Positions 22,241 to 34,619 of a DNA stretch of 64,000 bases are shown here, one piece after another (position 1 is the first letter of the stretch; each line of letters begins with the position of its first letter). The DNA comes from Pegoplata infirma (Eukaryota; Arthropoda; Insecta; Diptera; Anthomyiidae), in NCBI GenBank assembly GCA_963921195.1, contig OY992539.1, positions 41,186,299 to 41,250,298 of the forward strand, read 5' to 3'. A model generated the notes under the pieces. The model made no database searches. It was not told where the DNA came from and saw only the letters and a program-made list of their open reading frames with translations. A program made the translations under genes and the position numbers.

Positions 22241-25200
22241 TGAAATAGTAGCTTTTTAATTAAAAAAGTACCAAAACAGTACTTTTAAGTAAAAAGTACC
22301 AAAATGGTACTTTTTCGTTAAAAAGTACCAAAATAATACTTTTTGTAAAAAGTACCAAATTAGTACTTTTTGTAAAAAGTACCAAATTAGTACTTTTTTG
22401 GAAAAAGTTTCAAAATATTTATTTTTAATAAAAATCAAACAAGTTTTTTGTCTTTTTTTTTATTTTTTTATACTTTTTTAACTCCCCCTAACAACTTTGC
22501 TAAAAAATGTAGGTCAATCAATCAAAAGAAAACGTTTTTTTTTTCTACACTCAAAATAATTCTACAGTAAAAGGTTTAGTAAGTGATGTTGTACAAATAT
22601 CTACTAATTAGTTACTAATTTTAGTATATTCAAAGTACTAAAATTAGTAATTTTTACTGGTTTTGAATAATATTAGTAAACAATTTTAGTATTGGTTACC
22701 AATTTCTGCACTAGGTCCTTTTGGACTAAAATTTAGTTAAATTTTTAATATTGAATACCCACGTTTTTTTTGGGTGTACTTTTTAAAAAAGTATCAAAAT
22801 AATATTTTTTGATACTTTTTTCAGAAGTTTCTACACGATAGTACATTTTCATAAATAGTACTTTTTCAAAATAAATACCAAAAAACGTTTTAAAAAAAAG
22901 TACCAACAGTCCCTTTTCGTAACATGTTTTAGAAATGATTTTTATCTATTGTCATATGTTTTACTCTACACTTTTTGGCTAATTATACTAAAAATACCAA
23001 AATAGTAATAAAGATTAATAAAAAAAAAAATACAAAAGTAGTTAAAAGTACCTAAAGAGTCCTTTTTTGTATAAAGTACCAAAATAGTACTTCTTTATAC
23101 GTTTTTTACTCCACCTTGAAAAAATGTGTTAGTAGTTTTTAAAAAAGTATCAAAATATTACTTTTTAGTAAAATGTACCAAAATAGTACTTTTTGGTAAA
23201 TAGTACCAAAATATTACATTTACTTCTCTTCAACATAGTACTTCTCTTTAAAACAGTACCATCTGATAAAAATACTACCCGTTGACGCATAAAAGATTGG
23301 TAAAAAGTACCAAGTTTTAATCTTTTTTTAAACGTTTTTGTATTCCCACTCTCATTTTTTAAAAAAAATGGGTCTTTCCAAATAAAAAAAATAGAATTAG
23401 TAATAAAATGGTTTACCAAATTAGAACTTTTTTTAGAAAAAGTTTAAAAATATAATATTTACAAACAAGTTTGTCGATTTTTTATACGTTTTTAACTCCC
23501 CCTAACAATTTTACTAAAAAATTGTAGGTCAATCAATCAAAAAAATTTTTTATATTTTTTTTGTCTTTAAGTTTCTGTAGAGTAGTACTTTTTCATTAAT
23601 ACTATCAAAATAGTGCATTTAAAAAAGTACTAAAATACTACTTTTTTATAAAAAAAAAGTACTATAGTCCTTTTTTGTAAAAAGTTTCATGAAAGTTTTT
23701 ATTTACTTTCACACAGTTTGCTCTCTCTTCTTTTTTTAAAAAGTATCAAAATAGTATTTTTTGATACTTTTTTTTAGAAGTTTCTACACGATAGTATATT
23801 TTCATAAATAGTACATGTTTTAGGAATGATTGTTACCTATTGTCATACGTTTTTCTCTACTCTCTGCTAAAAGAATAGGGCCCATCAACAAATGTACTTG
23901 GCTAATTATATTAAAATACCAAAATGAATAAATAAAGAGGAATGAAAAAAAAAATACAAAAATAGTTAAAAGTACCAAAATAGTGCTTTTTGTAAAATGT
24001 ACCAAATTATTACTTCTTTATACATACGTTTTTTACTCCCCCTTTCAACTCTGTTAAAAAAATGTAGATCTATCCATCTTTGGTACTTTTTAAAACAAAA
24101 TCAAAATATTACTTTTTAGTAAAATGTACCAACATAGTACTTTTAGATAAATAGTACCAAATTATTATATTTATACAGAATTTTGTATAGGAATTGTACT
24201 TCTCTTCAAAGCAGTATCTTTTGATAAAAATACTACCAGTTGACCCATAAAAGTTTGGTAAAAAGTACTAAGTTTTTTGTCTTTTTTGTAACCCCTCTCT
24301 CTTTTCGTAAAAAATGGGTCTTTCCCAAAAAAAAAAAAAAAAGTAATAAAATAGTACTTTTTTAAAAAGTACGAAAATAGTGCATTTTTTTAAAAGTACG
24401 CCAATTTTACGTTTTAATAAAAAGTACTAAAAGGTTCTTTTTGATAAAAAGTACTAAAATACTACCAGTTGTCCCTTAAAGGCATGGCAAAAAAGTAGCA
24501 AAAAAGTCATTGTTTATACCATTTTTCTTTCCTTTTGTAACAAAACAAAAAAAAATTTTTGATACATTTTTTCAGAAGTTTCTCTATGATAGTACTTTTT
24601 CATTAATAGTACCAAAATATTGAGTTAAAAAAAAAAGTACTAATATACCACTTTTTGTTAAAAACAAATAAGTACCAATAGTCACTTTCGTAAAAAGTTT
24701 CAGGAATGTTTTTTATTTACTTGTTTTCATCCGTTTTTCTCTCCCCCTCTCTGCTAAAAAATTTAGTCTATTTATATAAAAAAAGCTCTAGACTAATTTT
24801 ATTAAAAAGTAGCAAAATACTACTTTAAAAAAACATACTAAAATAGTACTTCTTAATGAAGAGTATTATTTTCACTATCCCTAACAACTTTGCTAAAAAA
24901 GGATGATCCATCTGTACTACTTTTTTAAAAACAATATCAAAACAATACTTTATAATAAAAAGTATTAAAACAGTACTTTTTAGCAAAATGTGCCAAAACA
25001 GTCCTTTTTGTTAAAAAGTACCAAAAAAGTACTTATTCATCAATAGTACCAAATTAGGCATTTAAAAAAAAGTACGCAAATTTTACGTTTTAGAAAAAAA
25101 AAGTACTAAAAAGTTTTTTTTAATAAAAAGTACCAAAATACTACCAGTTGTACCTTAAAGGTATGGCAAAAAAAGTAGCTAAAAGCCTTTGTTTATAGCA

Positions 25201-25920
25201 TTTTTCTTTCCTTTTGTAAAAAAATTGGGGTATGCTTAAAAAAATAAAATTTTTGTTGGTTTATTTTATTAAAAAAAATAAAGTAGTAGTTTTTTGTAAA
25301 AAGTACCAAAATAGTACTTTTTGTGAAAAGTATCAAATTATCTTTTCTCATTAAAAAATACAAATAGTTCCATACTTTTTGATAAAAAAAGTATCAAAAA
25401 TCCTTTTTCATAGAAATTTCGATGAATTTTCATTTTCATACGTTTTCTGCTTCCACTCTCTGCTTAAATAATTGAGTCCATCAATACAAAAAAAAAAACA
25501 CTTGAGAAATTTTATTAAAAAGTACCAAAGTAGTACTATTTAAAAAATACTAAAATAGTACTTTTTAAAAAATACTGAAATAGCACTTTTTTATAAAAAA
25601 TTACCATAATAGTACTTTTTGCAAAAAGTATAAAAATCTAAATTTTTAATAAAAAGAACCAAGCATGTTTTTTATCGGGTTTTATACGTTTTTCACTCTC
25701 CCTAACAACTCTGCTTTATGTATAAAACAGTACCATTTAGTAAAAAGTACCAATATAGTACTTTAATAAAGAAGTTTGTACCAGGATAGTACTTCTTCAT
25801 AAATAATACCAAATAAGGCATTTAAAAAAAGGACACAAATAGTACGTTTTTATAAAAAGTACTTAAATAATGCTTTCTGATAAAAATTTGGTAAAACGGA
25901 CCAACAAAGCATTTTACATT
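22241..25920. repeat. GTAC palindromic minisatellite, block 1
   Basis: Dozens of imperfect units close to AAAAAGTACCAAAATAGTAC then TTTTT, themselves near-palindromic (AGTACC...AGTACT). Unit spacing is irregular, about 20-45 bp. Contains a small TACACTC-ended element (22546-22778). Confidence 0.8.
22546..22778. mobile_element. Small TACACTC-ended MITE in the minisatellite
   Basis: TACACTCAAAATAATTCTAC at the left and GGGTGTA at the right, with an interior of TACTAAAATTAGTA words unlike the flanking minisatellite. Ends are short, so this is tentative. Confidence 0.4.
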
Positions 25921-26437
25921 TTTATACCCTATAACCACAGTATGGGGGTATACTCACTTTGTCATTCCGTTTGTAACGCATCGAAATATCGGTCGGGGAC
26001 GCCATAAAGTATATATATTATTGATCTATGATCGATTCTAAGACATTCTGTGAATGTCCGTCTGTCTGTAGATAACACAATGCAGTCCAAAATAAAACAG
26101 CTAGACTCCTGAAGTTTGGCACAAATATATCTCATGTTCATAGGCAGATTAAGTTCGTGAATGGGCAAAATCCGGCTAGGGGGAAAAAAGTTCCCCCTGA
26201 AGCAACATCTGAAAAAATACACTTTTTTACATGTTTTTTTGTATTTGTGTTAAATAAATGAAACATTTGGTATATTTATCGCGATAAGAGGGTGCTCTTA
26301 AAGTCCCCCACTGACCCCCATCAACCCCTCCCCCCCCAAAAAAAAACGCCCCTGACAAATTTTTTTTATTTTGTTTTTACATTTTGGAGGGTATAAAAGA
26401 TTCGGCACAGCCGAATTTAACACTCTCACTTGTTTTT
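25921..26437 (+). repeat. mini-me-like family A, full copy nested in minisatellite
   Basis: TTTATACCCTATAACCACAG start, TATATATATTATTGAT box, GTCCGTCTGTCTG (26056), GGGGGAAAAAAGTTCCCCC, end GGAGGGTATAAAAGATTCGG and CTCTCACTTGTTT. Matches 2521-3065. Confidence 0.75.
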
Positions 26438-27545
26438 TATTCGATTTATATGATTTATAGATTTTTTAAAGTATCAAAATAGTACTTTAAAACAAAATAC
26501 AAAAAATTCTACTTTTTTGATAAACAAATTGCACAAGTCTTTTTTTATAAAATACTCCAATTATTTTTTTTAACAATTTTTGTACGTTTTTCCATCCATA
26601 AAAAGTACTTGGCTAATTTTAAATAATACTAAAAAAGTACTTTCAATAATACTCAAAAAGTACTTTAAATAATACTAAAATAGTACTTCTTAATTAAAAG
26701 TACCAAAATAGCACTTTTTGTAAATAGTACCTAAATGGTACAATACTTATTTTTAATAAAAAGTTTTTTATCGATTTGATAAGTTTTTTACTCTCCCTAA
26801 CAACTCTGCTAAAAAAATGTAGCTATATCCACCTTTGCTACTTTGTTTTAAAAAAAGGTGCCAAAGCTTTTTTTAGTTAAAAGTGACAAAATAGCACTTT
26901 TTGATAAAAAGTGCCAAAATAGTACTTCTTCATAAATAGTACCAAAAAGACTAGTACTATTATGACTAGCTAAACTAGTACTTTTTGATAAAAAATTACC
27001 AAAATACTGCCAGTTGTCCCATAAAAGCATGGTAAAAAGTACCAAAAGTGTTTTATTTTTACAATTTTTCTCCCCACTCTCTGGGAAAAATGGGTCTACT
27101 CCCCAAAAAAAAAATATATTTTTGTTGGCTTATACTTTTTAACAAAAATACTAGATAAAAATTTTGATAAAACTACTTGACAAAGTTCTTTTTAATAAAA
27201 AGTACCAAACTCATACTTTTTTGCAAAGATAACCAAAATATTTATTTTTAACAAAAATAACTTAATTAGTACTTCTATCAAAGAGTACCAAAATAGTACA
27301 TTTTAATAAGACTTCTAAAAACTTTGTTAAAAAAATGTAAAAAAACTCATTTTGCTACTTTTTAATAAGATTATCAAAATAGGTATTTAAAAAAAAACAT
27401 GATAAATAGGTACTTTTTCGTAAAAAGTATCAATAGTTGTTTTAAACCGAATTTTGTACAAGGATTTTTAAAAAAATACATAATAGTTATTTTTTAAAAA
27501 AGTACCAAATTAGTATTTTTTTGTGAAAAGTACCATTTTTTACCT
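26438..27545. repeat. GTAC palindromic minisatellite, block 2
   Basis: Same AAAAGTACCAAAATAGTACT-type units as block 1, continuing after the nested mini-me copy. Confidence 0.8.
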
Positions 27546-27913
27546 GTTTTAATTGAACTTCCATTTTTGGTTCAAAAAAGATGTTGTAAAATGGTTACTT
27601 TGACTATTTCTATGACCACATCTGTACCATAATTCACATCTACACTTTGTAGCAATGGATTTATTTAGAATTTACCATGGCTTGTAGAAAAAAATGAATA
27701 TAAAATCTCAACTAATGCAAAAAAATATAAAAAAATTAAAAAAAATAAATAAAAAATTAGAATGGTATTTTGCGATAATAACTCTAAAGTTATGCATTGC
27801 TGTTAAATATTAGCAATGTCACTTTTAATAAGCTAAATAAAAACCAATTGCTTTAAATAAATTAGTTTTTTTTTTTAATAATAACAAAAACTAATTAAAA
27901 ATTCTACAAATTC
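27546..27913. other. AT-rich spacer
   Basis: Nothing recognised between the minisatellite and the hAT element upstream of E1. Confidence 0.4.
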
Positions 27914-27921
27914 CTTTAAAG

Positions 27922-29386
27922 TAGAGTTTGCAAAACGATTAAAATCGTAATCGTAATCGCGATTAATCGCATCAATTAATCGTAATCGTAATCGACAAAA
28001 AAATCATGCGATTACGATTAATCATTTTCTAAGAAATACACAGTTTTTATAACGAATTTAAATCAGTTTCAAATTTTTTTTGGAACTGATTACTTTTGCA
28101 ATATATTCTTGAATATATTCTACGGTAATCACTACAAAGTTTTCTAGGTAAAACTATTTTTCAAAAAAACTATTTGCTCTAAAAACGATTGCTTTCGGCA
28201 CAATTTCTAACAAAAATCATTTATTCTGGAATTTTAAGCAGAATCGATTGTAGGATAATATGATGCGTTATGGAACCGATTATTTGGAACGGAAAATGTT
28301 GCTGGGTTGGCCATTGTTTCCATTTTTTTCTCGTAAGAGTCATACAAGTTTAAAGTAAAATTTAAATTCTGATCTTAGTAACCATTAAATTTGGTTTTTA
28401 AAATACATTTAAAAAGCTTTAGCCGAATCTGGTCAAAAAATTCGGACATGAAATTTTGTCGAAAAATAAAATTTTTTCAAACCTTTGCCGTTGTTTGCCA
28501 ACTGAAGAGGCCCTCGAAAAATGTTTGCTGAACTGAAAGCAGCTTTTTCAAAGGAATCCCAAGTCAAAAAACGCATCCAAACCACCTGAGTTCCGGTATG
28601 ATTTCTGTTGGCAATGTCACAGTTTAGAGCGCTCTTTGGTAGCACAGATAAAGATACTGAAGCTCTCTTTGTAGAGTTTATTAAATCTTCTATTTTTTCA
28701 AAAATCAATATTCATAATTTAAAAAGTGTTTAGGATGTCAAAAAGGAAAGTATGTTTGAAATTTTATCAAAAAAATTATATTATAAGTCAGACATGGGCG
28801 TTTATGATTACAATTGTGTAATTGATTACAGTTTCAATTACAATTACATGTAATTAGTAATTGAGTTTTTTCAATTACAATTACAATTACAAGTAAAATT
28901 GAAAATTTTCAATTACTAATTACATCTAATTGTAATTGAAACTGTTATCAATTACATAATGTAATCATTAACGCCCATGTCTGTAACTTACCCTAAAGTG
29001 ACCCTAGGGGAGCCAAATGTATGACCGACCTTTCATGTAATTGTAATTGAAACTGTAATCAATTACACAACGTAATCATTAACGCCCATGTCTGTTATAA
29101 GTTTTTAAACAAAAAAATGTTAACAAAAACTTTGCAAAAGCGCTATTTCGATGCGCTGTGATATATTAAAAATAGCTAAAGTACCAAAATCTCGATTTAT
29201 TTTTACTGGGGACTCTTTTTTGTATTTCCGTGCGTTTTAAAATGTAAATTTTAAAATAATTTTGTATTTTAGCAACTGCTACTCAAATTAAATTAAAAAA
29301 ATTCGATTAATCGATAATCGCGATTAACGGCAATTTTTTTAATCGTAATCGCGATTATGAAATATCTCGATTATTTGCAAACTCTA
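27922..29386. mobile_element. hAT-type element with ATCGTAATCG repeats, next to E1
   Basis: Ends TAGAGTTTGCAAA at both sides (inverted), flanked by exact 8-bp duplications CTTTAAAG (27914-27921, 29387-29394). Subterminal arrays of ATCGTAATCGCGATTA lie at both ends (27940-28025 and 29295-29370). About 1.5 kb; contains a second hAT element (28789-29094). No transposase recognised: a minus-strand open frame (28433-28708) lies inside but shows no known motif. The right end stops 43 bp before the splice acceptor AG of E1. Confidence 0.8.
28789..29094. mobile_element. hAT-type element with AATTACAATTAC repeats
   Basis: Ends CAGACATGGGCGTT and (inverted) CAGACATGGGCGTT, flanked by exact 8-bp duplications TTATAAGT (28781-28788, 29095-29102). 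Subterminal AATTACAATTAC arrays. A copy of the right end also occurs internally at 28960-28983, so the 3' terminus was partly duplicated. Confidence 0.8.
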
Positions 29387-29437
29387 CTTTAAAGTTTATA
29401 TTTTAACTGAATAAAATGTATTTTATTTTTCTTTTAG

Positions 29438-29927
29438 ATCTCTCTAACGACGAGTTAGATATTGAAGAAGATGATGCTGGTTCGTCGGAATTTTTAAATA
29501 CCAACAGTTATCATCCGACCACATCACCCTTTAAATCACAACGTCAACGTTCTTTAACCCCGGATCGTAATGAGTCACATAGTTCTTCGAGTAGTTTACG
29601 TAAACAGCGTTCTATAACACCCGAATCGAGGTCATTAACACCCGAAGATCGTCGTCGAAAAGGTTCACAGGTATCACTAATGGGTTCACGTCAAAATTCT
29701 AGTTCACGTAGTAACACTTTGGAGCGAAAACATGAAAAAGTCAATATATCTAGGAGTTCTTCAAGTTCCAGTTATAGCGGTCGTGAACATGATAATCATG
29801 GTGGTCATTCGGGTGTCATTGTTAGTGGCGGAGGTGTTGTTGGTGGTAATGGACCAACAACTCAACATCGAAGATCGTTGGGTCGTAATGCAAAACAGTC
29901 TGATGAACATCGTATTAGAAGATCAAG
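29438..29927 (+). CDS. Internal exon E1 of an unrecognised scaffold-like gene
   Basis: Seen: a pyrimidine-rich tract and AG at 29436-29437, then an open frame to the donor AG|GTAAGT at 29927/29928. The exon enters with two bases of a split codon (upstream intron phase 1) and leaves with two bases (phase 2) that join to E2 as AG|A, Arg. About 163 residues: an acidic start (DLSNDELDIEEDD), then a basic Ser-rich segment with three spaced S-[LI]-T-P motifs (RSLTPDR, RSITPES, RSLTPEDRRRK), the kind of site used by proline-directed kinases, then a Ser run, a Gly/Val-rich stretch and a basic end (RIRRSR). No catalytic domain, membrane segment or signal peptide is visible. Known: such composition is typical of disordered cytoplasmic scaffolds. 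Inferred: the protein is regulated by phosphorylation. The gene is not recognised. The preceding exon lies beyond the 27922-29386 transposon and was not found. Confidence 0.85.
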
Positions 29928-29939
29928 GTAAGTATTTAG

Positions 29940-30028
29940 ATAGATGATCCATTCTAAGGTCTTTATGTAGAAAGCATAATGCAGTCCAAACCAAAATACC
30001 TAAACTTCTAAACTTTGGCACGTATTTT
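29940..30028 (+). repeat. mini-me-like family A fragment
   Basis: TGATCCATTCTAAGG...ATGCAGTCCAAACC...ACTTTGGCACG follows the order of family A (compare 26030-26125). It begins about 12 bp inside the intron after E1. Confidence 0.5.
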
Positions 30029-33000
30029 TATTTAAATTTACCAAAATTGTACATTTGATTAAAAAGTACCAAAACAGTACTTTTTTGTAGAAAATTCCAT
30101 TATATTTTTATTTTAAAAAAAAGAATTAAAAAACTTTTTTATGTATCTCCCTTAACAACTTTCCTAAAAAATCAAGTCCAAAAAAAAAGTACATTTTAAA
30201 ATAAAATGTACTGAAATGTACTTTAATAAAATGTACTGAAATAACATTTTTTATAAAAAGTACCAATTATTGCTTAAGTAAAACTAAGTACCAAAAACGG
30301 GTTTTATTATAAAATTATTGGAAAATAGTTCCTTTTAATATAAGTTTGTAACAGTCAGGTACTAAAATAGTGCACATTAAAAAAGTAACAAAAGTACTAC
30401 TTTTTGATAAAAAAAATAAAAATTGTCGTAAAAACTACCAAAATAGTTTATCTTGTCGATTTTTGTTTAGTACTTTTTTGTAAAAAAAAAAAATCTCAAA
30501 AATAGTACTTTTTCATAAGAAAAAGTCTTACTTTAGTAATTTAAATAAACTTTTCTAAGTTTCGAAAATCGTAAATATAAATTTCAAAAAGACATTGTTT
30601 TAGAATATCAAAAAAAATCTTTTAATTAAAAAGTTCTTAAAATCACAGAATTGTTTTGAACAAAATGCTTTTGAAATCTGAGAAATGTTTGACTTTTAAT
30701 GAAAAGTACCAAATTAGTTCCTTTTATAAAAGTACTAAAATAGTACATTTAATTTTTTTATATTTTTTTCTAATTAAAGCAGACTTTTTTTGCCCCATAC
30801 TAAATAGCAACTCAAGAAAGTACTTTTTATTGATATTTTTAATAAGAGTATTTAAATAGTAATTTTATATAAAAAGTTACAGAAAAGTACTTTTTAAAAA
30901 AAGTACCAGAAGAGGTATTTTTAATAGAAAATATCAAAACAATATTTTATATGCAAATGTACCAAATTAGTACTTAAGTGCAAGTAGAACCAAAAAAGGA
31001 CTTTTTCATTAAAACTAGCAAAATAATACATTTTTATATAAGTTTGTGCCAGGTTAGTAGTTTTTCTTAAAAGGTACCAAAATAGGGCATTTTAAAAAAT
31101 TACTAAAAGGTACCAAAATGTAATTTTTAATAAAAAATTCTTAAAAAATACAAAAATAACAGTAAAAAAAAGTACCCAACTAATACTTTTTGTACCATTA
31201 TATTTTTTTATAAAATGAACTACACAACGATATCGATTTTCAAACGTTTTTTCCCCCTAACAACTCAAAAAAGGACTTTTTTGATACTTTTTAAATTTTT
31301 TTATAAAAAGTACGAGAACATTATTTTTTAATAAAAAACCAAAATAATAACTTTTATAATAAGTACCAAATTAATTATTAAGTACAAATAAGTACCAAGA
31401 AAATACTTTTTTTTTTTTTTTAAATGGCAAAATAGTACCTTTCAATATAAGTTTGTGCCAGGTTAGTAATTTTTCTTAAAAGGTACCAAAATATTAAATT
31501 TTATTAAAAGTACCAAAATGGTACTTTTTGATAAAAACTACTAAAAATACAAAAACAATTCTTTTTGTTAACAAAAAATGTCATAAATCGTAATAATTAA
31601 TAAAAAGTACCAAAATAGTACTATTACATATATTTTTTCAAAATGAACTAAACAACGATATCTATTCTTTTCTTCCCCTAACAAATCAAAAAGTACTTTC
31701 TTTTTGATACTTAAAAAAAAAATAGTAAAATAGTATTTTTTTTATAAATAGTACCAGAATAGTACTTAAAAAAAATACCAAAACAACAATTTCTATAAAA
31801 CGTACCAAGTTTGTACATAAGTGCAAATAAGTACAAAAAAAATATTTTTTTGGCAAACTGGCAAAATACTACCTTTTAATATAAGTTTGTCCCAAGTAGT
31901 AATTTTTGCTTAAAAGGTACCAAAATATTGAATTTTATGAAAAGTACCAAAATGGTACTTTTAAGTAAAAACTATGTATGTTCTAAAAATACAAAAATAA
32001 TTATTTTTGATAAAAAAAAAGCAGTCACAACAATTAATATAAAGTACAAAAATAGTAATTTTTTGTAGAAAGTGCCATTATATTTTTTTTCTACATGAAC
32101 TCAACAACGATATTGATTTTCAAAAGTTTTTTCTTCCCCTAACAACTAAAAAAGTACGTTTTTGATACTTTTTAAAAAAAAATATTAAAATAACATTTTT
32201 TATAAAAAGTACCAGTACTTTTAAATATAAAATAGCAAAATATGTAATAACTTTTTTAAAAATTACCAAATTAGTACTTAAGTACAAATTAGTACCAAAA
32301 AGTACTATTTTCTAAAAGGTATCAAAATAGTGAATTTTATAAAAAGTACCAAAATCGCACTTTTTAGTAAGAACTACTAAAAATCAAAAATTATTATTTT
32401 TGGTTAAAAAAAAAAAAACATTCACAATTATTAATTAAAAGTACCAAAATAGTACTTTTTTGTAGAAAGTACAATTATATATTTCTTTACCAAACAACGA
32501 TATTGATTTTATTTCTTCCTCTAACAACTCAAAAAGTACATTTTTTGATACTTTTTAAAAAAGTATTAAAATAGCATTTTTTATAAAAAGTACCAGAATA
32601 GTAATTTTTAATTAAAAATGCCAAAACAATATCTTTTTTAAAAAAGTATCACGCTAGTACTTAAGTGAAAATAAGTACCAAAAAAGTACCTAGCAAAATA
32701 GTACCTTTATATAAGTTTGTGACTCGTTAAAAGGTACTAAAACAGTGATTTGCAAAAAGTACTAAAATGGTACTTTTTAGTAAAAAATATTAAAAATACT
32801 AAAATAATTCTTTTTGTTACCAAAAAAGGTCGAAATGGTTGATAAAAAGTACCAAAAATAGTACTACCCGAGTAAAAAAGTTTTTGATATATTTGATTTT
32901 TTCTGTAAGTACAGATCGAGCACGGGCTCTAATTATTTTTATTAATTTTATCAAACTTTTTGGAAAATTTTACCTCTTTATATAATTTTATATAATTATA

Positions 33001-33480
33001 TATAATTTGATATAATTTTATCAAATTATATATAATTATATAAAAACTTTTTTACTCGGGTATTATATTTTTTTTTTTTCAAAATGAACCAAATAAAGAT
33101 TTTTTTCCCCCCTAACAACTCAAAAGATTACTTTCTTTTTCATATTTTTTTTTTTTTAAGTATTAAAATAATAATTTTATAAAAAAAATACCAAAACAAT
33201 AATTTCTTTAAAAAATAACAAGTTAGTACTTAACAGCAAATAAATAAAATAAAAAAAAAAATAAGTACAAAAAGTCCTTTTTAATTAAAACCCGCAAAAA
33301 AGTACCTTTAAATATACATAAGTTTCTGCCAGGTTAGTAATTTTTCTTAAAAAGTACCAAAATAGTGAATTTTAAAAAAAAGTACCAAAATAGTACTTTA
33401 AGAAAAAACTACTAAAAATAATTATTTAAAAAAACAAACACACAGTGGTAATTTTTCGTAAAAAGTACCAAAAATTTTTT
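30029..33480. repeat. GTAC palindromic minisatellite, block 3
   Basis: Same AAAAGTACCAAAATAGTACT-type units. A longer order repeat of a few hundred bp is visible: ATATAAGTTTGTGCCAGGTT followed by TAAAAGGTACC recurs near 31000, 31445, 31875 and 33310, and CTAACAACTC with AAAAAGTAC recurs near 31255, 31675, 32135 and 32520. Confidence 0.8.
32867..33060. mobile_element. CCCGAGTAAAAA MITE, short copy with TA duplication
   Basis: Ends CCCGAGTAAAAAAGTTTTT in inverted orientation, flanked by TA (32865-32866 and 33061-33062). Removing the element and one TA restores GTACTATTATAT, as in the neighbouring minisatellite unit at 31620. 194 bp. Confidence 0.8.
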
Positions 33481-33499
33481 TTTGTATCGATTTATTTCC

Positions 33500-34478
33500 C
33501 TACATTTCCGAATTTCGTGTCAGAGTACCAGCAGAATGATGGACACGAAGCAGCTGTTTTTAGGAAAATTTAAGAAAAAATTTTGTGAGGTCATCTTAAG
33601 TTGGCAACCAACAGTCAAAGTTTGAAAACATTGTACGTTTTCGAATGAAATTCAAGTCCAAATTTTTTAACAAAATCCGGATCAAAAATTAGGAAATTCC
33701 ATAGTCGCGGTTTTGGTTCACAGGTGCTGATTTTTAAACAAAAGTTAATTTTTTTACCAAATTCATCTTAAAAGTTTTAAAATGTTGAGTATTCTATGTG
33801 AAATTATTATAAAAAAATTAAAACGCAATTTTGGTACAGAAATACTGATCAATATCTGTGGACCAAAAACGCATTTTTTGAGATTTAAAAATATTTTTCT
33901 ATAATCTACACAAATTTTTAAAAGTTTTCAGATATATTTTGCAAAAAAAAAAAAATCAAGCAAGAAATTTTCGCAAAAATCAGCATCAGTGGACCAAAAT
34001 CGTGTTTTATTTTTTTTTAAATATTTTTCCTATTAATTACACAAAATTTTAAAAATTTTCAGAAAGATTTGGTAAAAAAAATCTGACATGAATTTTGGTC
34101 GAAAAACGTAATTTTTATAACTTTGACCGCTGGTTGCTAACCACAGTACATGAGTAGTAGTATTACACAGTTGCATCTGATGGGTGTAAGTATTAGTGAC
34201 AGCACACGGTGTAACTTTTGACGTTTCATACAAAACGTAAACAAATACATGCACAAAAGCTCACACGTACAGGCACACATATACTAGGCAGCGATGATCA
34301 TTCTGTACTAAAAACCATACCACCATATTGGAAAGTACGCAATTAGCACCAGTGTTTGCATACTAGTCTGTACTGTGTTGTTAACTAAAGATGGCCTTGT
34401 AAAATTTTTAAAAATATCTTCCTTCAATTAGAATTTTCATGGCTATCAGCAGGTATTCCGACACGAAATTCGAAAGTT
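33500..34478. mobile_element. Inverted-repeat element upstream of E2
   Basis: CCGAATTTCGTGTCAGAGTA...CAGCAG near 33508 pairs with the complement of CAGCAGGTATTCCGACACGA near 34448. An inner pair (GTTGGCAACCAACAGTCAAA, 33600; AACTTTGACCGCTGGTTGC-like, 34120) suggests a second nested element. Related sequence also lies at 28430-28500. No target duplication identified. Confidence 0.6.
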
Positions 34479-34619
34479 TATAATTGTCAGGAAGCTTAAT
34501 GAGTATGTCGTGCCAGATAGGAGCAGAATCTGCTCAGCAGATCAGACCAATTCTAGCACGACAAAATTTTTTTTTTGTCAATTTTCTAATATATATATTT
34601 TTATTTCTCTACCATTTAG

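Larger units (their letters stand above)
29928..34619 (+). other. Intron between E1 and E2 (4.7 kb)
   Basis: GTAAGT...TTTAG, phase 2. It starts with a fragment of the mini-me A family (29940-30028), then is filled by the GTAC palindromic minisatellite (30020-33480) containing a CCCGAG MITE (32867-33060), and ends with an inverted-repeat element (33500-34478). Confidence 0.8.

Noticed and set aside
29938..30028. A new regulatory element just after the E1 donor
   Set aside because: Its words match the order of the mini-me A family, so a repeat fragment is the simpler reading.
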